Notes under the pieces: generated by a model | The model's database searches: none | What the model saw: only the letters and a program-made list of their open reading frames with translations | What the model was told of the DNA's origin: nothing | Part shown: one piece after another, positions 8,441 through 18,531 of the stretch | Position numbering within the stretch: position 1 is the stretch's first letter | How the letters are laid out: the number at the start of each line of letters is the position of its first letter | NCBI GenBank assembly: GCA_963723205.1 | Contig: CAVRQC010000041.1 | Span: forward strand, 472,449-536,448 | Length of the DNA: 64,000 nt | Source: CAVQBP01 sp963723205 | GTDB taxonomy: Bacteria > Bacteroidota > Ignavibacteria > Ignavibacteriales > Ignavibacteriaceae | Direction: 5' to 3' | Position numbers and translations under genes: made by a program

Positions 8441-10591
8441 TTAACTTTTTTTGATTGCTTCCAATACTCTCTCAGGATTCATCGGAAGCTGGAATACTCT
8501 TACTCCTATTGCATCAAAAATTGCATTTGCAACAACCGCACCCATAGTAACTATAGCCGGTTCTCCGCCCCCTTGCGGCGCTGCTCCTTTATTGTCGATT
8601 AACACCGTTTCTATTTTCGGCAGCCATGAAAAATGTGGAATTTCATAAGAATCGAAATTGACATCTAAGATCTCTCCATTCTTAAAATGAATATCTTCTC
8701 TTAAAGCATATCCCAGGCCCATAGTTATACAACCTTCCATTTGAATTGTTGCTCCTTCAGGATTAATTACCAATCCCATATCCTGTGCACAAACAACCCG
8801 GTTCACCTTAACATTCCCGCTAGTTTTGTCTAGTTCAACCTCAGCAATAGTTGCAACCGATGTTCCTGCATCAATTCCGCATGCAACACCATATCCCTTC
8901 CCGTCTGATTTAGAAGGTTTCCAGCCAAATTTACCGGCTGCTTCTTTCAAAACTCTTTTCATCTTTTCATCAGCTAAATTCTGCAGCCTGAACTCAACCT
9001 GGTCAATTCCTGCTTCAAATGCCATAGCAGATATCTGCGATTCTCTTGCAAAAGTATTTGTATTATTTCCAGGTGCACGCCATGCGCCTGTAGCAAAAGG
9101 ATGTGCTCCACCTCCCCACCCTGAACCATGTACCGATGTACTATGATTAGGTATATTATAAAACTGCTGAGAACCTCTTTCACCGGCAAAGTAAACATGG
9201 TAATCCCAGAAATTTAGTTTTCCTTTTTTTGTAATTCCCGATTTAATTTTCACGACAGCTGCGGGTCTGAATGAATCAAAAAAGAATTCCTCTTCCCGTG
9301 TCCATGCAACCTGTACCGGTTTACCGGTTAATTTTGCCAGACGTGCAGCTTCTACAATCTGCAGATTTCTAGTTTTACCACCAAATCCTCCGCCAACAAA
9401 AGTCTGCATTACGTGCACATTTTTTGAAGGAATATCTAATGCTTTTGCAACTTCATCTTTTGCAGGGAAAGGAGTTTGAGTTGACGCCCACACGATCACT
9501 CTATCACCTTCAATATTTACAGTTGCGGTATGAGGTTCAATTGGTGCATGTGCTTTGTAACCGTCATAATATATTTCTTCAATTACTTTTTCGGAATTTT
9601 TTTCTCCTTTGGAAAGATCACCTCCGCTTGCAACAACATCCCCATCAGGAGCAGCTTTTAAAAGATAATCAAAAATATTTTTATCATTAAGCGTTGAGGG
9701 AGATTTATCAAATTTAGCCTTGATCTTAGAAAGTGCATCTTCCGCTACATCAGGATATTTGTGAAGAACAGCTATAAGAGCATCTTGTCTTATAATTTTT
9801 ACATCTTTTATCTTTTCAGCCCCGGAAGTATCAGCAGATATCAATTTTGCACCGTGTGCAGGAGGACGTAATATCTTTGCATAAAGCATTCCCGGCAATT
9901 TAATATCACCGGCATATTTTGCTTTCCCCGAAACTTTTAAATCTGCATCTCTGCGGTTTATGGACTTACCTATAATCTTGAACTTGGACGGTTTCTTTAT
10001 CTCCGTCTGGCCATCTACATGCCGCTCAATCTTTTTTCCTTTAGTAATTTGTGCATATGATATTTTATTTTTCTTATTATTCTTTTCATACACAACTCCA
10101 TTATCGACTTCCAGATTTTTAACAGGCACTTTCAATTTTTCAGACGCCATTTCAAGCAGAACACTTTTGCCTTCAGCACCGGCAGCACGTAAAGCCGGGC
10201 CAAAAAAACGTGTGGTTAGTGAGCCAAAAGTACCTCTGTCATAAGGACAAAGCTCTGTATCTCCCATTACCATATCAACAGAGTCAAGTGTCACATCAAG
10301 TTCATCAGCAAGCATCTGAGCTAATGAAGTGATAATACCTTGTCCCATTTCGATTTTACCGGTATAGCATGCTACACGCCCGTTTTCACCAATTTTAAGA
10401 TAAGCATTGAAATCAGATGGATAACCCTGCTGAAGTCGTAATTGTTTTTCCCTTGTAAAGGATGAAGCATCCTTCACGGTGAAAAAAATAAAAAGTCCGC
10501 TTCCTGCCGTTTTAAGAAAATCCCTTCTATCCATGGGAAACCCATCTCTTATATCTTTAAAATCTATTTCGGGATATTTATCATCTTTCAT
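8441..10591 (-). CDS. Xanthine-dehydrogenase-family molybdopterin-binding subunit (IorB-like)
   Basis: A 716-aa large subunit of a molybdenum hydroxylase. The N-terminus has a twin-arginine signal (MDRRDFLKTAGSG, around residues 20-32), so the folded enzyme is exported. Mo-cofactor contacts include IEMGQGIITSLAQMLADEL, TFVGGGFGGKTRN and the GGGEPAIV stretch that holds the active-site Glu. The IorB/aldehyde dehydrogenase type uses a separate 2Fe-2S subunit, which is encoded immediately upstream (10685..11149), and no FAD subunit. Such two-subunit exported enzymes usually pass electrons to a cytochrome or the quinone pool. The substrate (aldehyde, N-heterocycle or other) cannot be told from the sequence. 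Confidence 0.85.
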   Translation of the reverse strand: MKDDKYPEIDFKDIRDGFPMDRRDFLKTAGSGLFIFFTVKDASSFTREKQLRLQQGYPSDFNAYLKIGENGRVACYTGKIEMGQGIITSLAQMLADELDVTLDSVDMVMGDTELCPYDRGTFGSLTTRFFGPALRAAGAEGKSVLLEMASEKLKVPVKNLEVDNGVVYEKNNKKNKISYAQITKGKKIERHVDGQTEIKKPSKFKIIGKSINRRDADLKVSGKAKYAGDIKLPGMLYAKILRPPAHGAKLISADTSGAEKIKDVKIIRQDALIAVLHKYPDVAEDALSKIKAKFDKSPSTLNDKNIFDYLLKAAPDGDVVASGGDLSKGEKNSEKVIEEIYYDGYKAHAPIEPHTATVNIEGDRVIVWASTQTPFPAKDEVAKALDIPSKNVHVMQTFVGGGFGGKTRNLQIVEAARLAKLTGKPVQVAWTREEEFFFDSFRPAAVVKIKSGITKKGKLNFWDYHVYFAGERGSQQFYNIPNHSTSVHGSGWGGGAHPFATGAWRAPGNNTNTFARESQISAMAFEAGIDQVEFRLQNLADEKMKRVLKEAAGKFGWKPSKSDGKGYGVACGIDAGTSVATIAEVELDKTSGNVKVNRVVCAQDMGLVINPEGATIQMEGCITMGLGYALREDIHFKNGEILDVNFDSYEIPHFSWLPKIETVLIDNKGAAPQGGGEPAIVTMGAVVANAIFDAIGVRVFQLPMNPERVLEAIKKS

Positions 10592-10684
10592 TTTTTATTC
10601 TCCGTTTAGATAAAGTTAAATTTTTTCTAACACCGGATTAAGAAGATATATTTTAATAAACAGAATAAATAATATTAATTTGTA

Positions 10685-11149
10685 CTACATTTCTTCTGCA
10701 GCCGAATGAATAGCTTTCACAATTCTTTTATGAGCACCACAGCGGCATAAATTATCATTCATACCATCTATTATGTCAGACGTAGAAGGATGTGGATATT
10801 CTTTTAAAAAGGAGTATGCAGTTAAGATCATTCCCGGTGTGCAGTACCCGCATTGCATTGCATCATGTTCAGCGAAAGCTTTTTGCAGCGGATGAAGCTT
10901 TCCGATATGTGCCAATCCTTCAATTGTTACGACGTCTTTATTAACAACTTCTTTAACCAATGTCTGGCATGAACGTACAGCTTTATCATTCACCAGGACA
11001 GTACAAGAACCGCAGTAACCTATTCCGCAGCCGTATTTTGTACCGGTTAAACCCAAATTGGTACGTAATATCCATAAAAGTGGTCTATCGTTGTCTACGG
11101 TTAGTTCGGTAGGTTTCCCGTTCAGAGTGAAGTGAACTTTTTCAATCAT
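10685..11149 (-). CDS. (2Fe-2S)-binding small subunit of the molybdenum hydroxylase (IorA-like)
   Basis: A 154-aa protein with both 2Fe-2S modules of the xanthine dehydrogenase family. The plant-ferredoxin-like cluster is CGIGYCGSC with a later Cys in VRSCQ. The helical domain has CGYC (in MQCGYCTPGM) and CRC (in NLCRCGAHKRI). It carries electrons out of the Mo subunit encoded 93 bases downstream, with which it forms an operon. It has no signal peptide of its own and is probably carried through the Tat system with its partner. Length and domain order are typical. Confidence 0.9.
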   Translation of the reverse strand: MIEKVHFTLNGKPTELTVDNDRPLLWILRTNLGLTGTKYGCGIGYCGSCTVLVNDKAVRSCQTLVKEVVNKDVVTIEGLAHIGKLHPLQKAFAEHDAMQCGYCTPGMILTAYSFLKEYPHPSTSDIIDGMNDNLCRCGAHKRIVKAIHSAAEEM

Positions 11150-11417
11150 ATCTAACCCCTTTCCCCGGTTAAATGATTTATATTAATAAAATTATGTTTT
11201 AATTCTTAATCTTACTCAATCTTAAATAAAAGATTCTGGCTAAATTAGAATTCAAATTATTTATACATTAAAAAAATTGAACTCTTTCATTATCAAATTA
11301 GCAAGATTTTATAAAACAAGAAATACAAAACTAAAAATGAGATAATTTTTAAAACTACCAGAGAATATCTTATAATTTTGAATTCTCAAAAAATGCATTC
11401 GTTTTAAAAAATTATTC

Positions 11418-12389
11418 TTAATGTAAAAAATCCTCAACAGTTTTTATGAACATATCAGGCTGATCAACAAATGTCATATGACCGCTTTGCGGGAAAATAA
11501 CAAGCTTAGAGCCCGGAATTTTTTCATGCATCTCTTTTGAGAGTGAAGGATCGCATTCATCATGATCACCGCAATTAATAAGCGTAGGTACCTTGATTGT
11601 ATGAAGCCGATCTACATACTCAACTGATTTCAAATTTCCATCAATAATATATTCTCCATGAGAGCCCCACATTTCTCTATAAAGTGTCCAGGCAAGTCCT
11701 CCATTGGTCGGGTCATAATCAGGTTCAGGATGTTTCTGATATATATACGGGAAATAGCCTTCACCCCAAGCGGCAATCATATATTCTTTTGTATACCTGT
11801 TCTGTTCATAAGGAAGTCCATGGCCAAACAAACCTTCTTTTTCCATTTTATTAATTCTCTCTCGTAATTCAGGCGACATTTTCTCTTTAATCTTTACAAA
11901 TACATCATTCATCTGTGAGGTACTTGGGAAAGTACTGCATAATATAAGATGCGTTAAGTTTTTTTGATATTTCAATGCATAAGCTTGTGCAAGCACTCCT
12001 CCATATGAGTGACCGAGAAGACTCATTTTTCCAAGTCCTAAAGCTACTCTAACTGCTTCAACATCCTCAACCATATTTTCAACAGTATATTGAGTAGAAT
12101 CTTCAAGCTTTTCTGATTTTCCTGACCCTCTTTCATCAATAAATATTAAACGGTTATGTTTTGCAAGCGGTAAAAGATAAGGGAGAAAATAATCATGTGT
12201 AGCACCCGGTCCACCATGGACGATCATTAATGGTTTTCCATTTCCGAATTCTTCGTAATAGATCATAACGCCATTTGCATCAACAAATCCTTGTTTTATC
12301 TGGTATACAGTTGGATTGTTTTTGGTTACCTGGCAAAATAAAATCGATGAAAACAAGAATAAAAATAAAGTAAAAAATATATGTTTCAT
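11418..12389 (-). CDS. Exported alpha/beta hydrolase, proline iminopeptidase-like
   Basis: A 323-aa protein with a signal peptide (residues 1-19, ending SSILFCQ). The alpha/beta-hydrolase core has the oxyanion segment MIVHGGPGATHDYF, the segment FIDERGSGKSE and the nucleophile elbow LLGHSYGGVLAQ. The catalytic acid is in CGDHDECDPS and the His in QSGHMTFVDQP. HGGPG with DERGSGKS is the pattern of proline iminopeptidases (peptidase family S33), which remove N-terminal proline from peptides. Periplasmic location is inferred from the signal. The gene is monocistronic; related esterases share the fold, so substrate is uncertain. Confidence 0.85.
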   Translation of the reverse strand: MKHIFFTLFLFLFSSILFCQVTKNNPTVYQIKQGFVDANGVMIYYEEFGNGKPLMIVHGGPGATHDYFLPYLLPLAKHNRLIFIDERGSGKSEKLEDSTQYTVENMVEDVEAVRVALGLGKMSLLGHSYGGVLAQAYALKYQKNLTHLILCSTFPSTSQMNDVFVKIKEKMSPELRERINKMEKEGLFGHGLPYEQNRYTKEYMIAAWGEGYFPYIYQKHPEPDYDPTNGGLAWTLYREMWGSHGEYIIDGNLKSVEYVDRLHTIKVPTLINCGDHDECDPSLSKEMHEKIPGSKLVIFPQSGHMTFVDQPDMFIKTVEDFLH

Positions 12390-12606
12390 TTTGCGGCTCC
12401 TTATTGTTAGAATTGTTCTTCAAAAAAGATTAAGCAATTTACTGAAAATTGCAGATTCTAAAAAAAATACTGTTCCCATTTGGATAATAATACTTTCAAT
12501 AATCAATATATATTTAATATAAGATAACTAAAATTGTACCCCTGATATTTCTTTATTAATTTTGCATTTCCTTTAGCAATTATATTTTACCGCAAAAAAA
12601 CCAATT

Positions 12607-13842
12607 ATGAAAAACGGTAACGTTAAAAATCGAGTAGATAAGATTAATAATCTTAGCGGAAAGATTGCCCTGCCAATTCTTTTTGCCATTAGCTTTTCTC
12701 ATTTGCTTAACGATGCTATGCAGTCTCTCATTCCGGCAATTTATCCAAATATAAAAACCGCCTTTAATCTTGATTTCGTTCATATAGGTATTATAACATT
12801 AACTTTTCAAGTTACTGCATCAATATTTCAGCCTGTTATTGGTCATTATACTGATAAAAAGCCAAAACCATATTCGCTTGCCGGCGGAATGGGTTTTACT
12901 CTTGCTGGTTTGGTATTTTTGTCATTTTCACAGAGCTACGAAACGATTCTAATTGCAGTTGGATTAATTGGAATTGGTTCATCAGTCTTTCATCCTGAAG
13001 CTGCACGTGTCGCTTACCTGGTATCAACCGAAAAACGGGGGACAGCACAATCAATATTTCAAATTGGCGGCAGAGCAGGCGCTGCTATAGGACCTTTATT
13101 GGCTGCATTAATAATTACCGGGACTAACATTTCTAATATTATTTGGTTTTCTATTTTAGCTCTTGTTGCTATGGTAGTTTTAATGAAGGTCGGCCAATGG
13201 TATAAAACGATTAACTTCCATATAAAACAAAAAAATTCATCAAAAAATACTGATACACATGCGGTTGTTTCAAAAAACAAAATATTATTTTCAATTTTAA
13301 TTCTACTTGTATTAATCTTTTCAAAATACTTTTATATCGCGAGTATTTCAAGTTACCTGACCTTTTATATGATTTCTAAATTCAATATATCTATACAAAG
13401 CTCCCAGTTATATTTGTTTGTTTTTTCAGTGGCAATAGTAATGGGAACCATGATCGGCGGACCCTTAAGTGATCGTTTTGGGCGTAAATATATTATCTGG
13501 ATTTCCATTCTTGGTTCTGCTCCTTTTACACTTTTATTACCGCACGCAAACCTGTTATGGACCACAATCCTATTAATCTGTATAGGGGTAATTTTAGCTT
13601 CGGCATTCCCTGCTATATTAGTCTACGCCCAGGAATTATTACCTTCTAAAGTCGGAATGATCTCAGGTTTATTTTATGGTTTTGCTTTCGGTATGGGAGG
13701 TATAGGTTCGGCAGCTCTTGGTGAACTTGCCGATAAAACAAGTATATTTTTTGTATACCAGGTTTGCGCTTTTCTACCTTTACTGGGTTTATTAACCGGT
13801 TTATTACCAAATCTTAAAAAGAAAAAGCTTAAAAAAGTTTAA
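12607..13842 (+). CDS. MFS transporter, fosmidomycin-resistance (Fsr)-like
   Basis: A 411-aa major facilitator protein with about 12 membrane helices. Fsr-like features are the N-terminal ISFSHLLNDAMQSLIPAIYP and the loop ASIFQPVIGHYTDKKPKPYSL. Others are GSSVFHPEAARVAYLVS and FQIGGRAGAAIGPLL in the first half, and GGPLSDRFGRKYI between helices 8 and 9. Fsr proteins export fosmidomycin and are often annotated by this similarity alone; the natural substrate here is unknown. Transcribed away from the hydrolase gene. Confidence 0.85.
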   Translation: MKNGNVKNRVDKINNLSGKIALPILFAISFSHLLNDAMQSLIPAIYPNIKTAFNLDFVHIGIITLTFQVTASIFQPVIGHYTDKKPKPYSLAGGMGFTLAGLVFLSFSQSYETILIAVGLIGIGSSVFHPEAARVAYLVSTEKRGTAQSIFQIGGRAGAAIGPLLAALIITGTNISNIIWFSILALVAMVVLMKVGQWYKTINFHIKQKNSSKNTDTHAVVSKNKILFSILILLVLIFSKYFYIASISSYLTFYMISKFNISIQSSQLYLFVFSVAIVMGTMIGGPLSDRFGRKYIIWISILGSAPFTLLLPHANLLWTTILLICIGVILASAFPAILVYAQELLPSKVGMISGLFYGFAFGMGGIGSAALGELADKTSIFFVYQVCAFLPLLGLLTGLLPNLKKKKLKKV

Positions 13843-13906
13843 TAAAATCAGTAAATTTGTAAAAATTATTAACTTATTTTCTTTCTAGGTTTATAAAACT
13901 TTACGC

Positions 13907-15018
13907 ATGAAAAAAATAGAATATTTCTTTAAAAATATCTTACTTCAATTACTATTATTTACTACGAGATTCAAAAAAAATAATGATAATAAACCGCGGG
14001 GTAATTTTTCAAAAATATTATTTATAAGGCTGAACAGAATAGGTGATGCTTTAGTTACGACTCCCCTTTTGCATTTGATTAAAAAAAAATTGAATCCTAA
14101 AATATATATACTCGCAGATAAAAAGAATCATTTTGTTTTCACTAATAATCCGGATATTGATGGAATACTTACATTTAAAAGAGGCTTTAAAGGAATATTT
14201 GAAGTTATAGATTTTATTAAACGGGAAAAAATCGATACAATTGTTGATCTGCATGATGATATTTCAACAACGGTCAGCTATATTATTTCAATGTGTCAGG
14301 CAAAAAATAAATTCGGATTAGAAAAAGAGAATAAAAATTTATATACTAAAACAATTCAAAAATTAGATTCAAAAAGTACTCATGTAGTTACAAGATTACT
14401 AGAGATTGCAAAACTGTTTAATTTAAGAATAGATAATTCAATAAATTGGATTGGATATTATCCCAAATATCCATCAATGAAAAAAGCGGATGACTTTCTA
14501 AAACAAGCCTTTGAGAAAAAGAATTTTTTAATAGGAATTAATATTTCGGCAGGAAGTGATGCACGTTTTTGGGGTGTGGAAAGGTTCAAATCGTTAATTG
14601 ATTTTTTATTAAATTATAATCAATCTGAATTAGAAACAAATATAAGTGTCCTGATTTTATCTGCTCCAAAAGATCTTAATTATGCAGAAAAAATTAATAA
14701 CGACTTTAAAGATAATCTTCGTAAATCACAATGTGCAATATTTTGTTCGGAAGATTTCGACGAGTTTGCAGCAATAATTTCAAACTTAAACTTGCTGTTC
14801 ACTCCTGATACTGCAGCTGTTCACCTTGCTGCAGCATTTCATATACCTGTATTCGGAATTTATGTCCATGATACAGAGGATATGATCTGGTCTCCTTATG
14901 GTGTTGAGTTTGAATATGTTACAACAAAAGATTCTAATTTAAAAAATATGGATTTTGAAGAAGTAAAAAATAAATTCGGAAATTTTCTTGAGAAACAGTT
15001 ATTGGAGAAATCAGCTAA
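13907..15018 (+). CDS. Glycosyltransferase family 9 (heptosyltransferase-like) protein, first of a pair
   Basis: GT9 fold: the N-terminal IRLNRIGDALVTTPLL binds the acceptor side, and the C-terminal half has the sugar-nucleotide site (LLFTPDTAAVHLAAAFHIPVFGIY). Such enzymes add heptose or similar sugars to the lipopolysaccharide core at the inner membrane. The coding frame runs on to a TAA at 15025 and overlaps the next GT9 gene by 8 bases (ATGCTTAA), so they are co-translated. The N-terminal 30 residues are basic and hydrophobic and may tether it to the membrane. Donor and acceptor cannot be assigned. Confidence 0.8.
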
Positions 15019-16157
15019 TGCTTAAACCTGTTCCTTCATGTAAAAGATTTACAGGATATAAACCATGCTATCCTGATCATAATTGCTGGTTAGACGGGTG
15101 CAATGATAATATCCCGCAGGGAACAAAAATTTTGATTATTAATTTGGATGCAATGGGTGATGTTTTAATGACTACGGCTCAGCTCCCGGCATTAAAAAGA
15201 AAATTTCCTGAATCATCTATCTATTGGATTACGTTAAAAATATCTGCCCCTCTTCTTTTTAATAATGAATATATTGAACAGGTGTTCATTTATGATACCG
15301 AATCAATTGCTATTTTAAATGAAATGAAATTTGATTATATAATGAATGTTGATAAATCTCAACGAGCCTGTGCATTGATTAATTCTCTTGAGTCAGAAAA
15401 CAAACTTGGATTTGGATTAAATGAAGATGGAAAAATTGTTCCTCTTAATGAAGGAGCATTTTATAATTACAATCTGGGAATGGATGATATTCTTAAATTT
15501 AAAGTGAATCAACGAACAGGACAGGATTACCTGGCTGAAACATTTGAAGTGGAATATAAAAGAGATGAATATATTTTTAATTTTTCAGAGGAAGAAAAAG
15601 AATTTATAAATAATTATAAAATAGAAAACGGATTAAAAGATAACCATTTAGTTATCGGGTTTAATACCGGGTGTTCCAACCTTTATCCAAATAAAAAGAT
15701 GACTATAGAACAACATACCTATCTAATTAGGAAATTGTTGGAATCTGAGAAATATAAAATATTATTACTTGGCGGACCTGAAGATACTGACAGGAATAAT
15801 GAAATTTATTCTCACTTTAAAGGAAATATTATAAATACACCCACAAATTTAGGTGTTAGAAAAGGTGCTTGTTTCGAAGAGCTGGCCGATTTAATTATCA
15901 CAGGTGATTCTTTCGGGATGCATCTGGGAATCGCATTGAAAAAATATATTATCGTATGGTTTGGAGTAAGCTGCTGGACAGAGATAGATCTATATGACCG
16001 CGGTTTAAAATTATTTCAGGAAAAACTTTTCTGTTCTCCCTGCTGGAAAAAAGTATGTCCTTATAATCTTGAATGCATTCAAATGATAGATTTAGATAAA
16101 ATTGTAAATGAAGTAAATTTATATTTTGGAAGAAGAGATCCCGGTGTTTTTAAATAG
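15018..16157 (+). CDS. Glycosyltransferase family 9 protein, second of a pair
   Basis: About 379 aa from the ATG at 15018, chosen because GGAG lies just upstream and the start overlaps the previous stop; the longer frame from 14988 lacks support. GT9 elements are LIINLDAMGDVLMTTAQLPALKRKFP near the N-terminus and GFNTGCSNLYPNKKM, KILLLGGPEDTDRNN and LITGDSFGMHLGIALKKYIIVWFG in the C-terminal half. Unusually, both ends carry Cys groups (CKRFTGYKPCYPDHNCWLDGC at the start, CSPCWKKVCPYNLEC near the end), which look like a metal or Fe-S site seen in a GT9 subset. It works with the upstream GT9 in surface-glycan assembly. Confidence 0.85.
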   Translation: MLKPVPSCKRFTGYKPCYPDHNCWLDGCNDNIPQGTKILIINLDAMGDVLMTTAQLPALKRKFPESSIYWITLKISAPLLFNNEYIEQVFIYDTESIAILNEMKFDYIMNVDKSQRACALINSLESENKLGFGLNEDGKIVPLNEGAFYNYNLGMDDILKFKVNQRTGQDYLAETFEVEYKRDEYIFNFSEEEKEFINNYKIENGLKDNHLVIGFNTGCSNLYPNKKMTIEQHTYLIRKLLESEKYKILLLGGPEDTDRNNEIYSHFKGNIINTPTNLGVRKGACFEELADLIITGDSFGMHLGIALKKYIIVWFGVSCWTEIDLYDRGLKLFQEKLFCSPCWKKVCPYNLECIQMIDLDKIVNEVNLYFGRRDPGVFK

Positions 16158-17019
16158 TAATATTAATCCTTTCTCTTTTGCCAAGAGAATAGGCAGACCT
16201 TTGATACTTGATGGGGCAATGGGAAGTCTGCTTCAGCAAAAAGCCAAGAAAGATCCTGATGTCTGGATGTCCAGAGTTGGTTTGGATAGTCCGGAATTAT
16301 TATTTGAAATACACAAGGAATATATCGATGCGGGAGCAGATATAATTACTACAAATACTTTTAGAACAAATCCGGCAGCATCAAAAAATTCAGGATTCTC
16401 TTCTGAGCTTCTTGTAAAAAAAAATGTGGAATTGGCAAAAAGAGCAGTTAAAAATTATCCTGTTTTTGTAGCCGGTTCCAATGCTCCTGCTGAAGACTGC
16501 TACCAAAAAGAAAGAATTTTAACCATAAAAGAGCTGGAATACAATCATCATAAACACATTGACTTGCTCCTTGAAAATGGTGTCGATTTTATTTTAAATG
16601 AAACCCAAAGTCACTTTGACGAAATTAAAATAATCTGTGAATACTGCAGTAAAAATGATTTCCCTTTCGTCATAAGTTTATTTTCAATTAATGGTTCTAA
16701 TTTATTAGATGATTATTTACTAACCGATGCGGTTAATTTTATAATTAGTTCAAATCCTTTAGCTATTAGTTTTAATTGTATTAATTCAGATGTTTTTCTC
16801 ACTATACTTAATGATTCAGTTTTTAATTATAACTGGGGAGTTTATTTGAACCTCGGAACCGGAGATTATACGGAAGATATTATAAAAAATTCGGTCTCTC
16901 CAAGGCACTATCTGAAAATCTTGAAATCAGTCTTTCACAGGAGACCATCTTTTATAGGTGCTTGCTGCGGTTCAAATCCTTTTTATATAAGAGAGCTGAG
17001 AAATCTTTTTAATGAATAA
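16126..17019 (+). CDS. Homocysteine S-methyltransferase family protein
   Basis: A 297-aa TIM-barrel methyltransferase. The N-terminal LILDGAMGSLLQ is followed by YIDAGADIITTNTFRTNP, and the zinc ligands are the Cys in SFNCINSD and the double Cys in GACCGSNP near the C-terminus. Enzymes of this family transfer a methyl group from S-methylmethionine, betaine or methyl-folate to homocysteine, giving methionine. The 297-aa length fits the stand-alone YbgG/MmuM-like group rather than full MetH. It starts at TTG 16126 or GTG 16144, both overlapping the end of the GT9 gene, so it appears co-transcribed with it. Confidence 0.85.
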   Translation: MEEEIPVFLNSNINPFSFAKRIGRPLILDGAMGSLLQQKAKKDPDVWMSRVGLDSPELLFEIHKEYIDAGADIITTNTFRTNPAASKNSGFSSELLVKKNVELAKRAVKNYPVFVAGSNAPAEDCYQKERILTIKELEYNHHKHIDLLLENGVDFILNETQSHFDEIKIICEYCSKNDFPFVISLFSINGSNLLDDYLLTDAVNFIISSNPLAISFNCINSDVFLTILNDSVFNYNWGVYLNLGTGDYTEDIIKNSVSPRHYLKILKSVFHRRPSFIGACCGSNPFYIRELRNLFNE

Positions 17020-17064
17020 ACCTCACAGGTCAAAATTTCTGTTTAACTAATTAATATTCCAGGA

Positions 17065-17898
17065 ATGGATAAACAAATTTTAAATTCTCCTGCTAAAATT
17101 AACTTCGGATTAAATATTATTTCAAGACGTCCTGATGGGTACCACAATATTGAAACTATTTTTTATCCGATTAAACTGCAAGATGAGATAGTTTTAAAAA
17201 GATCTGATTCTTTTACTTTCAAATGCAATATTGAAACTTTATCAACAGGTAAAGATAATCTAATTGTAAAAGCACTAAATATTCTTGAGATACATACAGG
17301 ACAGAAATTCAATGTAGATATAATCTTGAAAAAGAATATTTCGATCGGTGCAGGTCTTGGAGGAGGAAGTTCTAATGCTGCATCAATTCTCGTAGGAATA
17401 AATTCCCTGTTTGATTTAAAGATACCTGCTGAAGATTTGTTTGATATGGCAGTAAAGCTTGGCTCAGATGTTCCTTTTTTTCTTGATCCGAAGCCTAAAT
17501 TTGCCGAAGGAAAAGGTGAGATTTTAAAAGAACTGGATTTTAAGATAGATTATCCAATATTAATTATTAATCCGGGAATACATGTTTCCACTGAATGGGC
17601 TTATTCTAAAATTATACCTAAAAAGCCTGTAAAAAATTTATATTCAATTATAGAAAACGGATTCAAAAACTTTTCAGAATTAAAGGAACTAGTCACAAAT
17701 GATTTTGAACAAGTTGTATTTGAGAAATTTCCGCAAATCAGAGAAATAAAAGACAAACTATATAACCTTGGAGCAGAGTTTGCCTTAATGACAGGAAGCG
17801 GTTCTACTCTCATCGGGATATTTCCTGATATAATTAAAGCAAAAGAAGCAGATAAAAATTTTTCAGAATATTTTACATTTATTCATTCGGATATATAA
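17065..17898 (+). CDS. ispE: 4-diphosphocytidyl-2-C-methyl-D-erythritol kinase
   Basis: A 277-aa GHMP-family kinase of the non-mevalonate isoprenoid pathway; it phosphorylates CDP-methylerythritol at the 2-position. Motifs: PAKINFGLNIISRRPDGYHNIET at the N-terminus (catalytic Lys/Asp region), the ATP loop GAGLGGGSSNAAS (about 93-105), SDVPFFLDPKP with the catalytic Asp, and the C-terminal TGSGSTLIGIF. All diagnostic residues are intact and the length is normal. It follows the homocysteine methyltransferase by 45 bases and is probably in the same transcript. Confidence 0.95.
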   Translation: MDKQILNSPAKINFGLNIISRRPDGYHNIETIFYPIKLQDEIVLKRSDSFTFKCNIETLSTGKDNLIVKALNILEIHTGQKFNVDIILKKNISIGAGLGGGSSNAASILVGINSLFDLKIPAEDLFDMAVKLGSDVPFFLDPKPKFAEGKGEILKELDFKIDYPILIINPGIHVSTEWAYSKIIPKKPVKNLYSIIENGFKNFSELKELVTNDFEQVVFEKFPQIREIKDKLYNLGAEFALMTGSGSTLIGIFPDIIKAKEADKNFSEYFTFIHSDI

Positions 17899-17984
17899 AT
17901 TTTATTCTCTCCTTTCTAAAAAATTTAATCTCTGAACAGAAGTATTAAAGATTCCCTTTTCCTATCCATACTGTTTGAGATGTT

Positions 17985-18530
17985 CTAGTATTGAAAACTT
18001 ACCCTGTCAAAGCCTTTGTTTCTAATTGCATAATCTACAATATTATCCAGGTTTCCTTCAACCCTTACTAAGGAAAGCTTATTGTCTTCCAGATTAATTA
18101 CATACATTTTATTGATCAATCCATCCTCATACTTAACATAGATTCCGGTCAATTTGTCTCCATCAACATGCTTCACTACATAGTGCCAGTTTTCATTCTC
18201 AAGTTTATTATCAATGTTGTTAAAGAAAGCACAATTATAACGCTCGCCTCTATATTTATTTGTCTTATACACTCCAACTTGAACCTGGGAAATATTCTTC
18301 AAAATTGCCTGTGCATCTTCATCATTATCATTAAAGCTGGCAATCATCCTGGCAAATGAAATACCCATAGAACCTACCGAAAATTCAACATCTTTATAGA
18401 ACTTTTCATTGGTTGATTTGATTACCAAAGACTTAACTTCCCCAAAATCATTATCAACTCCAATACAGCCGACAAAAGTTAGCGCTAAAAGTATTACTGC
18501 AAGAATAACTAAAATATTTTTTGTATTCAT
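17985..18530 (-). CDS. DUF4252-like lipoprotein (second of a tandem pair)
   Basis: About 181 aa from the ATG at 18530, preceded by GGTGA; the longer frame to 18599 overlaps the upstream gene and lacks a signal. Residues 1-22 form a lipoprotein signal with Cys22 (LALTFVGCIG). The body has the helix/strand layout of DUF4252: FARMIASFNDNDEDAQAILKNISQVQVGVYK, then NENWHYVVKHVDGDKLTGIYVK. DUF4252 proteins are typical last genes of Bacteroidota ECF-sigma operons. Function unknown; it is a divergent paralogue of the upstream gene. Confidence 0.7.
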   Translation of the reverse strand: MNTKNILVILAVILLALTFVGCIGVDNDFGEVKSLVIKSTNEKFYKDVEFSVGSMGISFARMIASFNDNDEDAQAILKNISQVQVGVYKTNKYRGERYNCAFFNNIDNKLENENWHYVVKHVDGDKLTGIYVKYEDGLINKMYVINLEDNKLSLVRVEGNLDNIVDYAIRNKGFDRVSFQY

Positions 18531-18531
18531 A

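Noticed and set aside
12607..13842. Sulfate or sulfur transporter role for the MFS gene
   Set aside because: Sequence motifs point to the Fsr group and it lies outside the sulfur cluster.
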